DNA of 64,000 bases from UMGS172 sp045637775 (GCA_045637775.1 JAZUAC010000014.1:40974-104973), one strand, 5' to 3'. Shown: positions 49,810-59,425, counted from the first letter of the stretch. Notes: a model not told the origin generated them from the sequence alone. Numbers and translations are program-made.

Positions 49810-51111
49810 ATGTCTATAAATTCTGTAAATGATTTATGGGAGCATATTTGCGACGAGGCTTTGAGAACCGAACTGATTTCGGAAGTCGGCCTAAAAATGT
49901 GGATATACGATCTTATTCCGCTTTCAACCGATGACGGTGTTTTAACCTTGGCAGCAAACAATATTTATAAAAAGAAAACGGTTGACGGATACTATCGCGA
50001 AATTCTTGAAAAGGTTTGTCAGCAGGTTTCGGGTTTGCCAATGGGTGTTGAGATCGTTGTCCGTGATGAAAACGAGAATAAGCCTCAGGTATTGGCAAGC
50101 GGACAAGACGGTTACACCTTTGAAAACTTTGTAGTAGGTCCGTGTAACCATATAGCCCATGCTTCGGCTTTGGCAGTTGCAAAAAATCCTTATCAAAATC
50201 CTTACAATCCTCTGTTCCTTTACGGTAACTCAGGTTTGGGTAAAACCCATCTTATGAGTGCCATTAAAAACAGTATAGAAAAAAATCATCCCGATAAAAA
50301 GGTTTTGTTTATTCGCGGTGAGCAGTTTGTTAATGAGCTGATTCAAGCCATCCGTACCCAAACCACCGATTTATTCCACGAAAAATTCCGTTCGGTCGAT
50401 GTTTTGTTTATGGACGATATTCACATTATCGCAGGTAAAGAACAAGCTCAGGAAGAATTTTTCAACACTTTTAACGCTCTATATCCCGACCGTTTGATTG
50501 TTGTAACCTCTGACCGTCCGCCGAAAGAGATAAAAACTCTTGAAGATAGAATCAGATCTCGACTTGAAAGCGGAATGATGGCCGACCTTCAGCCACCCGA
50601 TTTTGAAACACGAGTTAACATTATCAAAATCAAGGCAGACCAGTTGGGTATGGAGGTTGACGACGATACCGTTTACTATATTGCAGAACAGATAAAGGAA
50701 AATACACGTCAGCTTGAGGGTATCATCAAAAAGCTTAAGGCTTATGTTTCGGTCGATACCAATAAACTCAATCTTCCGATAGTTCAACGTTACATTCGCG
50801 ATATTATCAGCGAGACATTACCTGAACCCGTAACGGTTGAAAAGGTCGTTGACGAGGTTTCAAGAACCTATAATGTTTCGATTGAAGATATCTATTCCCG
50901 TAAAAAGAGTGCTGATATAACCTATGCACGTCAAATTTCTATGTACATTGTAAGCAGGGTTATGACACTTTCTTCAACCGAGATTGGTAAAAAGTTCAAT
51001 AAAGACCATACAACGGTACTTTACACCCTTGAAAAGGTCAAAAATATACTTAGAGAAAACGAGTCGGAAAAACGCCTTGTTGAAGATATTATAAAGAACA
51101 TCCAGCCTTAA
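49810..51111 (+). CDS. dnaA: Chromosomal replication initiator protein DnaA
   Basis: 433 residues. Domain I (1-85) for self-contact and helicase loading; domain II is a very short linker (about 17 residues); domain III has Walker A GNSGLGKTH (139-147), Walker B VLFMDDIHII and the arginine region; domain IV carries the DNA-binding signature DHTTVLYTLEK near the end. It binds DnaA boxes and opens the origin. RBS GGGGAAGG. The usual upstream neighbours rpmH, rnpA and yidC are absent; instead a TtcA-like gene lies upstream. Confidence 0.98.
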   Translation: MSINSVNDLWEHICDEALRTELISEVGLKMWIYDLIPLSTDDGVLTLAANNIYKKKTVDGYYREILEKVCQQVSGLPMGVEIVVRDENENKPQVLASGQDGYTFENFVVGPCNHIAHASALAVAKNPYQNPYNPLFLYGNSGLGKTHLMSAIKNSIEKNHPDKKVLFIRGEQFVNELIQAIRTQTTDLFHEKFRSVDVLFMDDIHIIAGKEQAQEEFFNTFNALYPDRLIVVTSDRPPKEIKTLEDRIRSRLESGMMADLQPPDFETRVNIIKIKADQLGMEVDDDTVYYIAEQIKENTRQLEGIIKKLKAYVSVDTNKLNLPIVQRYIRDIISETLPEPVTVEKVVDEVSRTYNVSIEDIYSRKKSADITYARQISMYIVSRVMTLSSTEIGKKFNKDHTTVLYTLEKVKNILRENESEKRLVEDIIKNIQP

Positions 51112-51142
51112 AGGTTACATTAGTTCACATAACAACATAAAG

Positions 51143-51345
51143 TTTTCCACAATTCAACAAGTTTTAACAGTCAGTTTTCCACAATGTTGTGAATAAGTAA
51201 ATTTAAGTAATTTTTATTAACAATGCTGTTGATATCCTGTTGAAACAAAAACACTCAAAATCTTCAGTAGTTTCAAGGGTTGCGAGAGTTTTCAACAATT
51301 TCACAACACTCTACTACTACTACTATTTTATGATAGATAATTATT
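51143..51345. other. Origin of replication (oriC) between dnaA and dnaN
   Basis: In the 250-bp gap: DnaA boxes TTTTCCACA (51143-51151 and 51175-51183, each one base from TTATCCACA) and TGTGAATAA (51188-51196, reverse strand, matches TTATTCACA). Further on, two near-boxes (TTTTCAACA near 51290, TTTCACAAC near 51300) precede CTACTACTACTACTA (51311-51325), five perfect DnaA-trios when read 3' to 5' on the other strand, and an AT-rich stretch (51326-51345). This is the same order as the B. subtilis unwinding region: boxes, short spacer, trios, AT-rich DNA. Confidence 0.85.
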
Positions 51346-51361
51346 GGAGGAAATTTTAAAA

Positions 51362-52468
51362 ATGAGATTTTTGGTAAATCGCGAAAAATTATGCGAAGCA
51401 GTTATGAATCTTTCCCGTGCCGTTGCAACCAAGGCAACTTTTCCTGTTTTGGAAGGTATTCACATGACTGCAACTGCAGAAGGTCTTAAAATGATGGCAT
51501 ATAATCTTGAGATTGGTATGACCAAGACTATTGACATCACCTGTGCCGAAGAAGGAAGCATTGTTTTCAAAGCAAAATTGCTTGGTGATATTTTGAGAAG
51601 CATGAGTGGTGAAACCGTTTCTTTTGAGGTTAATGACCGTCTTGTTTGTAAAATCAAAAGCGGTTCAACAATGTTTGATATTATGGGTATGCCTGCCCAG
51701 GATTTCCCCGAAATGCCGACGGTTGACGATTGTGAGAGATTGGTATTCCCTTGCGAAACCTTGAAAGACATGGTTCGTCAGACCGTTTTTGCAACGGCTC
51801 AAGCCGATGCTCAAAAACCTGTTTTGACCGGTCTTTTGTTTGATATTGAAGAAGATAATGTTAAGGTAATCGGTGTTGACGGTTATCGTTTGGCTGTAAG
51901 AAAGCAGATGATGAATCTCGGCAAACCCATGACCTTTGTAATTTCGGCTAAAACCATTGGTGAGGCTGTTAAGATTATTAAAGATGATGAAGAAAATGTT
52001 GAGTTCTTTGTCGGTCGCCGTCATGTTGCCATGAGTGTTGACGGTTATTCAATCGTGTCGAGAAAGATTGAAGGCGAATTTATTGATTATAAAAAGATTA
52101 TGCCTTCTTCATTCTCAACAACAGTTAAGGTCAATACCAAGGAAATTGCTTCGACCATTGAAAGAATTTCGCTTATTATTAACGATCAGCTCAAAACTCC
52201 CATGAGATGTAAGGTTGAAGGTGACGGAATAGTTTTCTCTTGTGCCACCGCTTTAGGAAGAGCTACCGATACATATTCCGCCGATGTACAGGGTGAACAG
52301 TTTGAAATCGGTATAAACAACCGTTTCTTGCTTGACGCTTTGAAGGCTTGCGAGTGCGATGAGGTAGTTGTAAACTTCAACGGTTCGTTTGCATCGGTTA
52401 TTATCCTTCCTTCTGAAGGTGATGATTTTATTTACATGGTTATGCCCATGAGATTGAAGGCTGAATAA
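51362..52468 (+). CDS. dnaN: DNA polymerase III beta subunit (sliding clamp)
   Basis: 368 residues from the ATG at 51362, with TGGAGG 11 nt upstream (a TTG at 51344 is part of the leader). Three clamp domains of about 120 residues; the start MRFLVNREKLCEAVMNLSRAV and the end DDFIYMVMPMRL are the family ends (xxMPMRL is the conserved C-terminus). It forms a ring on DNA that tethers polymerase. Stop overlaps the next ATG as TAATG. Confidence 0.98.
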   Translation: MRFLVNREKLCEAVMNLSRAVATKATFPVLEGIHMTATAEGLKMMAYNLEIGMTKTIDITCAEEGSIVFKAKLLGDILRSMSGETVSFEVNDRLVCKIKSGSTMFDIMGMPAQDFPEMPTVDDCERLVFPCETLKDMVRQTVFATAQADAQKPVLTGLLFDIEEDNVKVIGVDGYRLAVRKQMMNLGKPMTFVISAKTIGEAVKIIKDDEENVEFFVGRRHVAMSVDGYSIVSRKIEGEFIDYKKIMPSSFSTTVKVNTKEIASTIERISLIINDQLKTPMRCKVEGDGIVFSCATALGRATDTYSADVQGEQFEIGINNRFLLDALKACECDEVVVNFNGSFASVIILPSEGDDFIYMVMPMRLKAE

Positions 52469-52677
52469 TGCAAGAAGTTAAAATTTATACTGAATATATT
52501 AAGTTGGACGATTTTTTGAAATTCGCAGGAATTTTAGGCACCGGTGGAATGGCCAAAGCCGTTATTCAAGATGGACTTGTCACGGTTGACGGTGAGGTTT
52601 GCACCATGCGTGGTAAAAAGCTTCGCGGTGGTGAGGTTGTTTCGTTCAACGGTGAGACCGTTAAGGTCGCAAAATAA
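52468..52677 (+). CDS. yaaA: S4-domain RNA-binding protein YaaA
   Basis: 69 residues, a lone S4 domain (IKLDDFLKFAGILGTGGMAKAVIQDGLVTVDGEVCTMRGKKLRGGE, in parts). In B. subtilis the same gene (yaaA/rlbA) lies between dnaN and recF and has been linked to the ribosome's large subunit. Overlaps dnaN and recF by one base each as TAATG, so all three are translated together. Confidence 0.93.
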   Translation: MQEVKIYTEYIKLDDFLKFAGILGTGGMAKAVIQDGLVTVDGEVCTMRGKKLRGGEVVSFNGETVKVAK

Positions 52678-53768
52678 TGATTTTCAAAAAGTTAGAGTTA
52701 TCAAATTTTAGAAACCTTGAAAACGAGGTTTTGGAATTTGATAGCGGAATGAATATCATTTTTGGACCCAATGCACAAGGCAAAACCAATATTTTGGAAA
52801 GCCTTTGGCTTTTTACGGGTGCTAAAAGCTTTCGCGGTTCTAAAGATAATGAGTTGATAAAATTTGATTGTCCGAAGGCAAAATTAAAGCTTGATTTTTT
52901 TGATGACGGTAGAGATCAGGAATGTGTTATCGAAATTGAAAAATCAAGAACTGCGACCTTGAACGGTGTTGAGCAGGGTTCGGCATCAAGCATTGCGGGC
53001 AAAATTTATGCTATTGTTTTTTCACCAAACGATTTGAACATCGTGAAAGACGGACCATTAAACCGCCGAAAATTTATGGATACCTGTTTGTGCCAGCTTT
53101 ATCCGAAATATTTAAGTATTTCAAGAAGATATTTAAAGGCACTCGACCAACGGAATTCAATTTTAAAGAATCTTAAATTTAATCCGAATATGGAAGAATT
53201 TATTGAGGATTTTGAAAATGAGTTGGCTATAACGGGTAGTGAGATAATCGGTTATCGAAAAAGGTATATTGAGGCTATAAATAAATATCTTCCCGAAATT
53301 TATGAAGGGCTTTCAAACGGAAAAGAAAAAATTTCGGCCGAATATGAAACCACCGCAAGTGAAATAAAGGAAGAGTTTGCAAATGCCTTGAAACTTTGCC
53401 GAAAAGAGGATATGCAATCATTTTCAACCTCGATAGGCCCTCATAGGGATGATCTGAATATCACAATAAATGATATTTCGGCAAGGTCTTTCGGCTCGCA
53501 GGGTCAAAAGCGGTCGGCCGCGTTGGCTTTAAAGTTGAGTGAATCGGCAGTCATCCATGAAATAACAGGTAAAATGCCGGTTGCATTGCTTGACGATGTT
53601 ATGAGTGAGCTTGATACAACCCGTCAAAACTATATTTTGAACCATATAAAGGGCAGGCAGGTATTTTTAACCTGTTGTGATGTGTCAAACACCGAAGGTC
53701 TTTTAAACGGTAAAATTTTTAAGATTGAAAACGGCAGATTGATTGAAAATTTTGATTTGAGAGGGTGA
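52677..53768 (+). CDS. recF: DNA replication and repair protein RecF
   Basis: 363 residues, SMC-like ATPase: Walker A GPNAQGKTN (about 30-38), the NRRKFMD segment near 128, signature SFGSQGQKRSAALALKL (about 280), and Walker B ALLDDVMSELD. It helps load RecA at gaps with RecO and RecR. Start ATG overlaps the yaaA stop; the remB start overlaps its end as GTGA. Confidence 0.97.
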   Translation: MIFKKLELSNFRNLENEVLEFDSGMNIIFGPNAQGKTNILESLWLFTGAKSFRGSKDNELIKFDCPKAKLKLDFFDDGRDQECVIEIEKSRTATLNGVEQGSASSIAGKIYAIVFSPNDLNIVKDGPLNRRKFMDTCLCQLYPKYLSISRRYLKALDQRNSILKNLKFNPNMEEFIEDFENELAITGSEIIGYRKRYIEAINKYLPEIYEGLSNGKEKISAEYETTASEIKEEFANALKLCRKEDMQSFSTSIGPHRDDLNITINDISARSFGSQGQKRSAALALKLSESAVIHEITGKMPVALLDDVMSELDTTRQNYILNHIKGRQVFLTCCDVSNTEGLLNGKIFKIENGRLIENFDLRG

Positions 53769-54037
53769 GCGTTATCTATTTGCATTTAGGGCAGGACACT
53801 GTTGTCAAAACCTCAAATATATTGGGTATTTTTGATATGGACACATCGACCGTGTCAAAACCCACCCGTGATTTTTTGAGCCTTTCCGAAAAGCAAGGTA
53901 ACGTTATCAATGTTTCTTACGAATTGCCTAAATCGTTTGTTGTGTGCAACGAAAACGGCAGTTTGAAGGTTTATATTTCGCAAATATCACCCATGACACT
54001 ACAAAAACGCGCTGTTTCAAAAAAGTTTGTGTTTTAA
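53765..54037 (+). CDS. remB: RemB-like regulator (DUF370, YaaB)
   Basis: 90 residues from GTG at 53765. DUF370-type protein: VIYLHLGQDTVVKTSNILGIFDMD (in parts, 3-27) and TRDFLSLSEKQGNVI (35-49). RemB/YaaB follows recF in many Firmicutes and, with the related RemA, was linked to control of biofilm matrix genes in B. subtilis. RemA binds DNA; how RemB acts is less clear. Start overlaps the recF stop by 4 bp. Confidence 0.88.
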   Translation: MSVIYLHLGQDTVVKTSNILGIFDMDTSTVSKPTRDFLSLSEKQGNVINVSYELPKSFVVCNENGSLKVYISQISPMTLQKRAVSKKFVF

Positions 54038-54067
54038 TTTTTAATTAAAATTTGGCGTGTGATTTAT

Positions 54068-54280
54068 AAGCCTTCTCCGGTGGGAGAAGGTATCGAATGA
54101 ATATGAGGCGGATGGATTCGGCGGGCGATTCGTGAATCGCCCCTACAAATGGTTTATTGAGGATTTTCGGGAGGATATTATCCTCCCCTACAACATCACT
54201 CACCCAACGGGCTGTCGAGGACACCTGCCACTACCCATCCGTCAGGCTTCGCCTGCCACCTTCCCTCACAAGGGAAGGCT
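54068..54280. repeat. Composite repeat cluster between remB and gyrB
   Basis: In order: AGCCTTCTCCGGTGGGAGAAGG hairpin start (in parts) with GAATATGAGGCGGATGG (54068-54115), GGGCGATTCGTGAATCGCCC-CTACA (54123-54147), GGTTTATTGAGGATTTTC, GGGAGGATATTATCCTCCC-CTACA (54169-54192), CGGGCTGTCGAGGACACC, and the CTACCCATCCGTCAGGC to GGAAGGCT end (54231-54280). The outer ends match the MITE-like element, and the tag hairpins appear inserted into its middle. It sits within what is usually a continuous operon. Confidence 0.8.
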
Positions 54281-54350
54281 GTCAAAATTTATAAAATTTA
54301 TTAAAATAAAAAAATACATTAATCAAAAACTTCTTATAAAGGAGAAAAAA

Positions 54351-56288
54351 ATGAGCAACGACATTACAACACCTGTAACCGAAAATTATGACGAAAATTC
54401 AATACAGGTACTTGAAGGACTTGAAGCGGTTAGAAAGCGACCCGGTATGTACATCGGTTCAACCGGTGAAAGAGGTTTGCACCATCTTGTTTATGAAATT
54501 GTCGATAACTCTATCGACGAAGCCTTGGCAGGATATTGTGACAAGATAACGGTCGACCTTTTGGACGACGGTATTATCCGTGTAACCGATAACGGACGCG
54601 GAATCCCCGTTGGTATCAACCCTCAAAAGGGTATTCCCACCGTAACGGTCGTATTTACTATCCTGCACGCAGGCGGTAAGTTTGGCGGTAGCGGTTACAA
54701 GGTTTCGGGCGGTTTGCACGGTGTTGGTGCTTCGGTCGTTAATGCTTTGTCAAGTTGGCTAGAGGTTGAGGTAAAGGACGGCAAGAAAATCTACCGTCAG
54801 CGTTACGAAAAGGGTAACATCGCAACCGAGCTTGAGGTAATTGGTGAAACAAATGAAACCGGTACTTCGGTAACCTTTAAACCCGACCCCGATATTTTCA
54901 CCGATACCACCGAATACGATTATGATATTTTGTTGGCTCGCCTTCGTGAACAGGCATTCCTTAATGCAGGTATCCGCGTAGTTTTAACCGACAAACGTTC
55001 CGACCGTGAGGAAATCACAACCGACCTTCATTTTGAAGGCGGTATCAGATCTTATGTCGAGTTTATCCTTTCGGGCGGAAAGAAAGAGCGTCTTAACAAC
55101 GATGTTATCTATCTTTCTACCACAAGCGGGGATTCTTCTGCCGAGGTTGCATTCCTTTGGAGCACAGGTTACGACACCAAAATTTTGTCGTTTGCCAACA
55201 CTATCCACACGGTAGATGGCGGTACTCATGAGCAGGCATTTAAAAACAGCTTGGCTCGTACCATCAATAAATACGGACGCAACTTTAAGTTCCTTAAAGA
55301 TGCCGACAATAATTTGAAGAGTGAAGATATTAACGAAGGTCTTATCGCAGTTGTCAGTGTTAAACTGACCGATGCACAGTTTGAAAGCCAGACCAAAGCA
55401 AAGCTCGGTAACACCTCGATGACCACCTTGGTCAACAACCTTGTTGCAACCAAGCTGAACGAATATCTTGAGGACCATCCCGCCGAGGCTAAAATCATTC
55501 TTGATAAGTCGATAGCCTCTTCAAATGCCCGTGAAGCCGCACAAAAGGCTCGCGATATGCAAAGAAGTAAGGCAAGCATCGGTAACAAGGTAAGAATGCC
55601 TGAAAAATTGACCGACTGTATTTCGGATGACGCTACAAAAACCGAAATATTCATCGTCGAGGGAGACTCGGCTGGCGGCTCGGCAGTTGACGGAAGAAAC
55701 AGTACCTACCAGGCCATTCTTCCTTTGTGGGGTAAAATGCTTAACGTTGAAAAAGCACGAGTCGATAAGGTCTACGGTAACGATAAATTAACTCCCGTTG
55801 TTGTTGCATTGGGAACAGGTATTGCCGAAAACTTCAATATCGAAAAGCTCCGTTACGACAAGATAATTATCATGGCCGATGCCGACGTCGACGGTAGCCA
55901 TATCAGAGTTTTGTTGCTGACCTTCTTCTTCAGATACATGCCTGAGCTTATCGAAACGGGTCATATCTATCTTGCTCAACCGCCGTTGTTCAAACTTTCC
56001 AAGGGTAAGGTTCATCACTATGCCTTCTCTGACGAGGAAAGAGATATGTATATCGAAGAAATGGGCGGTTCGGCCGACATTCAGCGTTATAAAGGTCTTG
56101 GTGAGATGGACCCCGAGCAGCTGTGGGAAACCACAATGGATCCTGCAACCAGAACCATGCTTAAGGTAACAATGGACGATGCCGCAAGGGCAGACGAGAC
56201 CTTCTCGATGCTCATGGGTGAGGATGTTGAACCCAGAAAGTTGTTTATTGAAGAGAATGCACAGTTTGTGCAGGACCTCGATATTTAA
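54351..56288 (+). CDS. gyrB: DNA gyrase subunit B
   Basis: 645 residues from the ATG at 54351 (AAAGGAG upstream). GHKL ATPase: VRKRPGMYIGST near 28, VDNSIDEA, the DNGRGIP loop, the GGLHGVGASVVNALS lid, then the Toprim domain with EGDSAGG (about 435) and DADVDG metal residues, and the C-terminal QRYKGLGEM segment. With GyrA it introduces negative supercoils. The longer frame upstream runs through the repeat cluster and is not translated in my reading. Confidence 0.98.
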   Translation: MSNDITTPVTENYDENSIQVLEGLEAVRKRPGMYIGSTGERGLHHLVYEIVDNSIDEALAGYCDKITVDLLDDGIIRVTDNGRGIPVGINPQKGIPTVTVVFTILHAGGKFGGSGYKVSGGLHGVGASVVNALSSWLEVEVKDGKKIYRQRYEKGNIATELEVIGETNETGTSVTFKPDPDIFTDTTEYDYDILLARLREQAFLNAGIRVVLTDKRSDREEITTDLHFEGGIRSYVEFILSGGKKERLNNDVIYLSTTSGDSSAEVAFLWSTGYDTKILSFANTIHTVDGGTHEQAFKNSLARTINKYGRNFKFLKDADNNLKSEDINEGLIAVVSVKLTDAQFESQTKAKLGNTSMTTLVNNLVATKLNEYLEDHPAEAKIILDKSIASSNAREAAQKARDMQRSKASIGNKVRMPEKLTDCISDDATKTEIFIVEGDSAGGSAVDGRNSTYQAILPLWGKMLNVEKARVDKVYGNDKLTPVVVALGTGIAENFNIEKLRYDKIIIMADADVDGSHIRVLLLTFFFRYMPELIETGHIYLAQPPLFKLSKGKVHHYAFSDEERDMYIEEMGGSADIQRYKGLGEMDPEQLWETTMDPATRTMLKVTMDDAARADETFSMLMGEDVEPRKLFIEENAQFVQDLDI

Positions 56289-56297
56289 GGTGAAGTT

Positions 56298-56816
56298 ATG
56301 GATAAAAAACACGTTGAATTAAAGTATTCTTTGACTAAAGAACACGCCGAAAAAGCCTATGAACTTTCGGGTGAAAAAAAGCAAAGATTTGAGCGCAACC
56401 GTAATACCACAATTTGCTTTTCTGTAATTATATTGTTATTTGGCTTTAATATCATAACCACTTTAACAAAAGATTCCGAACTGCCGATTGACAAAAATTA
56501 CATGATTTACACAAGCATCGCATTTATTGTGATAAGTCTTATTTTCATTGCAATTACATGGCTTGGCGGAAGATCTGTTATAAAAAATAACATAAAAGCT
56601 ATTTCCGACGGAACCGAATATCAGGTATTTATCAATGAAAACGGCATTTCTTACATCTTCGGCAACGAGGAAGAAATGGTTTTGCCCCGCGGTAATTTTT
56701 CAATAAAAAGCAATGCGGATATATATCTTCTGACCGCAGGTGAGAAAAAGCTCATCATTCCAAAAGAGGCTATCCAAGAAGAGGATGCCGAGTTGGTCAG
56801 AAAATACCTTCTGTAA
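56298..56816 (+). CDS. YcxB-like membrane protein
   Basis: 172 residues. N-terminal soluble part of about 45 residues, two membrane helices (about 38-55 and 72-92), and a C-terminal beta-rich YcxB-like domain (YQVFINENGISYIFGNEEEMVLPRGNF, in parts). The family has no known function; the domain looks like a PH-like module. It is inserted between gyrB and gyrA with gaps of 9 and 23 bp, so it must be read with both, which is not the normal arrangement. Confidence 0.7.
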   Translation: MDKKHVELKYSLTKEHAEKAYELSGEKKQRFERNRNTTICFSVIILLFGFNIITTLTKDSELPIDKNYMIYTSIAFIVISLIFIAITWLGGRSVIKNNIKAISDGTEYQVFINENGISYIFGNEEEMVLPRGNFSIKSNADIYLLTAGEKKLIIPKEAIQEEDAELVRKYLL

Positions 56817-56839
56817 GAATCTTGAAAGGATATTAAAAA

Positions 56840-59425
56840 ATGAGTGAAGAAAAAAAGGCTTCCGATCAGGCGTTTTTAGATGATTCGGAACAAACGATAC
56901 TCCCCGTTGAAATTACCGACGAGGTAAGAAGCAGCTTTTTGCAGTATTCGGTCTCGGTTCTTGTCAGCCGTGCATTGCCCGATGTGCGTGACGGTTTTAA
57001 ACCTGTTCACCGCCGTATACTTTATACCATGTACGAAAACAACCTTACTCCCGACAAGGCATACCGTAAGTGTGCCGACACGGTTGGTACGGTTTTGGGT
57101 CGTTACCATCCTCACGGTGACGCCTCTGTTTACGATGCCATGGTTCGTATGGCTCAGGACTTCTCGATGAGATACCCCATGGTTGACGGTCACGGTAACT
57201 TCGGTTCGATTGACGGTTATCCCGCCGCTGCATACCGATACACCGAGTCGAGAATGAGTAAGATTTCGACCCATATGCTTGACGATATCGATAAGGATAC
57301 CGTTGAGTTTATGCCCAACTACGACGACCGTTTGAAGGAACCCACCGTTCTGCCTGCACGTTTCCCCAACCTGCTTGTAAACGGTTCTATGGGTATCGCT
57401 GTTGGTATGGCTACCAACATTCCTCCTCACAATCTGGGCGAGGTTATCGATGCTATGTGCCTGCTTATCGACAAACCCGAGGCAGGTCTTGACGAAATTT
57501 GTCAGTTTATAAAGGGACCCGACTTCCCGACAGGTGCCCAGATTATGGGTCGTTCGGGCATCCGTGCCGCTTATGCAACCGGTCGCGGTAAGATAGTCAT
57601 GCGTTCCAAGACCGAGATTGAGGAAACCCGTAACGGCAGATTCAGAATCGTTGTCACCGAGATTCCTTACGGTGTCAATAAAAAGCAATTGGTTAAGTCT
57701 ATCTACGACCTTGCCGCCGAGAAAAAGGTTGAGGGTATCGATGATGTTGTCGACCATTCTTCCAAGCGTGATGGTGGTATCAGAATCGTTATCGACCTTA
57801 AGAAGGACGCTAACCCGCAGGTTGTATTGAACCATCTCTATTCAATGACCCAGTTGCAGACCTCGTTTGGTGCTATTTTGTTGGCACTTGTCGACGGTCA
57901 GCCCAAGGTTTTGACCTTAAAAGAGATGCTCGAAAAGTATATCGACTTCCAGTGTGAGATTGTTGAGCGCAGAACCCGTTACGATATGCGCAAGGCTCAG
58001 GAAAGAGCACACATTTTGGAAGGCTTGAAGATAGCACTCGACTTTATCGACGAGGTTATCTCAATCATCCGTAACTCCAAAACCATCCCCGAATCTAAGG
58101 AACGTTTGTCCGAGCGTTTTGGTCTTGACGATATTCAGACCACCGCTATCGTTCAGATGCAGTTGGGTAAATTGGCAGGTATGGAAAAGCAGAAGATTGA
58201 AGAAGAGTTGGCTGAAAAGCTCGCATTCATCAAAGAATGTATGGAAATTCTTGCCGACCATTCAAAGGTTCTCGACATTGTAAAGACCGAGGCTTTGAAT
58301 CTTCGCGATAAGTATGCCGATGACCGCCGTACCGAGATTAATTCTGTTTCGGGCGAGGTTGATATTGAGGACCTCATTCCTAATGAGGAGTGTATCTTGA
58401 CCAAGACGGTTGAAGGCTACATCAAGCGTTTGCCGTCCGACACATATTCGACCCAGCACCGCGGTGGTAAGGGTATCACCGGTATGACCACCCGTGAGGG
58501 CGATATTGTTGAAAATATGTTCACCTGTTCTTCGCACGATTATATCTTGATGTTCTCTAATCTTGGTCGTTTGTACCGCATCAAGGCCTACGAAATCCCC
58601 GAAGGAAGCAGAACATCAAAGGGTCTTAACATTGTTAATATCCTTCCCCTTATGCCGGGTGAAAAGATTATCAACATTCTGCCTATCGACAATAAGATTG
58701 ACCTTGACAATCCGTTCTATGTCTGCATGATTACCAAAAACGGTACCGTTAAGCGTACCTCTATTGAGGCATTCAAAAATGTTCGTAAGACGGGTATTAT
58801 TGCCATCAATATCGATGAAAACGATGAGTTGGCCTATGTTTGCCGAACCAACGGTGATGAGGAATTGGTTGTAGCCACCAAGAAGGGTTACTCCATCCGC
58901 TTTAATGAAAACGATGCCCGTGAAATGGGTCGTACAGCAAGAGGTGTCCGAGCAATCAAGCTCCGCGAGGGAGACGAGGTTATCGGAATGCTGGTTGTAA
59001 AGGTTGGTAAGGAGATTCTCACCGTTACCGAAACGGGTTACGGTCGAATTTCAAGCTTTGACGATTACCGCACACAGTCGCGTGGCGGTAAGGGTATCAC
59101 CAACTATCGCACCGCAAAATACGGCGATGTTGCCGAGATTATCGCGGTCGATAACGACGATGATATTATCATGATCACCTCAAACGGTATCATCATCCGT
59201 GTCCCCGTTGAGGAAATCAGTCGCTTCAGCCGTCCTGCAAAGGGTGTCAGAGTCATGAGGGTCAAGACCGAAAGTGGCGAGAAGATTTTGTCTATTGCCA
59301 CCGCAACCCATGACAATGATGAGGTCACCGACCATCCCGAGGCTGCCGATGCAGATGCAGGTGATACAGGTGCTCCCGACGAGCCCGAAACCGACGAGGT
59401 TGAGGCAGAGAATACAGAAGAATAA
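56840..59425 (+). CDS. gyrA: DNA gyrase subunit A
   Basis: 861 residues. Catalytic Tyr134 in AYRYTE; the quinolone region reads GDASVYD (93-99), so the residue equal to E. coli Ser83 is Ala. The long coiled-coil and C-terminal beta-propeller follow, with GyrA-boxes recognisable as HRGGKG near 538 and SRGGKG near 740. The last 35 residues are an acidic tail (PEAADADAGD onward), which may control the propeller. Good RBS. Downstream only repeats, no classic terminator. Confidence 0.98.
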   Translation: MSEEKKASDQAFLDDSEQTILPVEITDEVRSSFLQYSVSVLVSRALPDVRDGFKPVHRRILYTMYENNLTPDKAYRKCADTVGTVLGRYHPHGDASVYDAMVRMAQDFSMRYPMVDGHGNFGSIDGYPAAAYRYTESRMSKISTHMLDDIDKDTVEFMPNYDDRLKEPTVLPARFPNLLVNGSMGIAVGMATNIPPHNLGEVIDAMCLLIDKPEAGLDEICQFIKGPDFPTGAQIMGRSGIRAAYATGRGKIVMRSKTEIEETRNGRFRIVVTEIPYGVNKKQLVKSIYDLAAEKKVEGIDDVVDHSSKRDGGIRIVIDLKKDANPQVVLNHLYSMTQLQTSFGAILLALVDGQPKVLTLKEMLEKYIDFQCEIVERRTRYDMRKAQERAHILEGLKIALDFIDEVISIIRNSKTIPESKERLSERFGLDDIQTTAIVQMQLGKLAGMEKQKIEEELAEKLAFIKECMEILADHSKVLDIVKTEALNLRDKYADDRRTEINSVSGEVDIEDLIPNEECILTKTVEGYIKRLPSDTYSTQHRGGKGITGMTTREGDIVENMFTCSSHDYILMFSNLGRLYRIKAYEIPEGSRTSKGLNIVNILPLMPGEKIINILPIDNKIDLDNPFYVCMITKNGTVKRTSIEAFKNVRKTGIIAINIDENDELAYVCRTNGDEELVVATKKGYSIRFNENDAREMGRTARGVRAIKLREGDEVIGMLVVKVGKEILTVTETGYGRISSFDDYRTQSRGGKGITNYRTAKYGDVAEIIAVDNDDDIIMITSNGIIIRVPVEEISRFSRPAKGVRVMRVKTESGEKILSIATATHDNDEVTDHPEAADADAGDTGAPDEPETDEVEAENTEE

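Noticed and set aside
54132..54350. 73-codon extension at the front of gyrB
   Set aside because: It runs through the repeat cluster and has no RBS; the ATG at 54351 has AAAGGAG and gives the normal GyrB start.
56876..57835. 319-codon open frame on the minus strand
   Set aside because: Antisense shadow of gyrA; composition is a by-product of the gyrA codon pattern.
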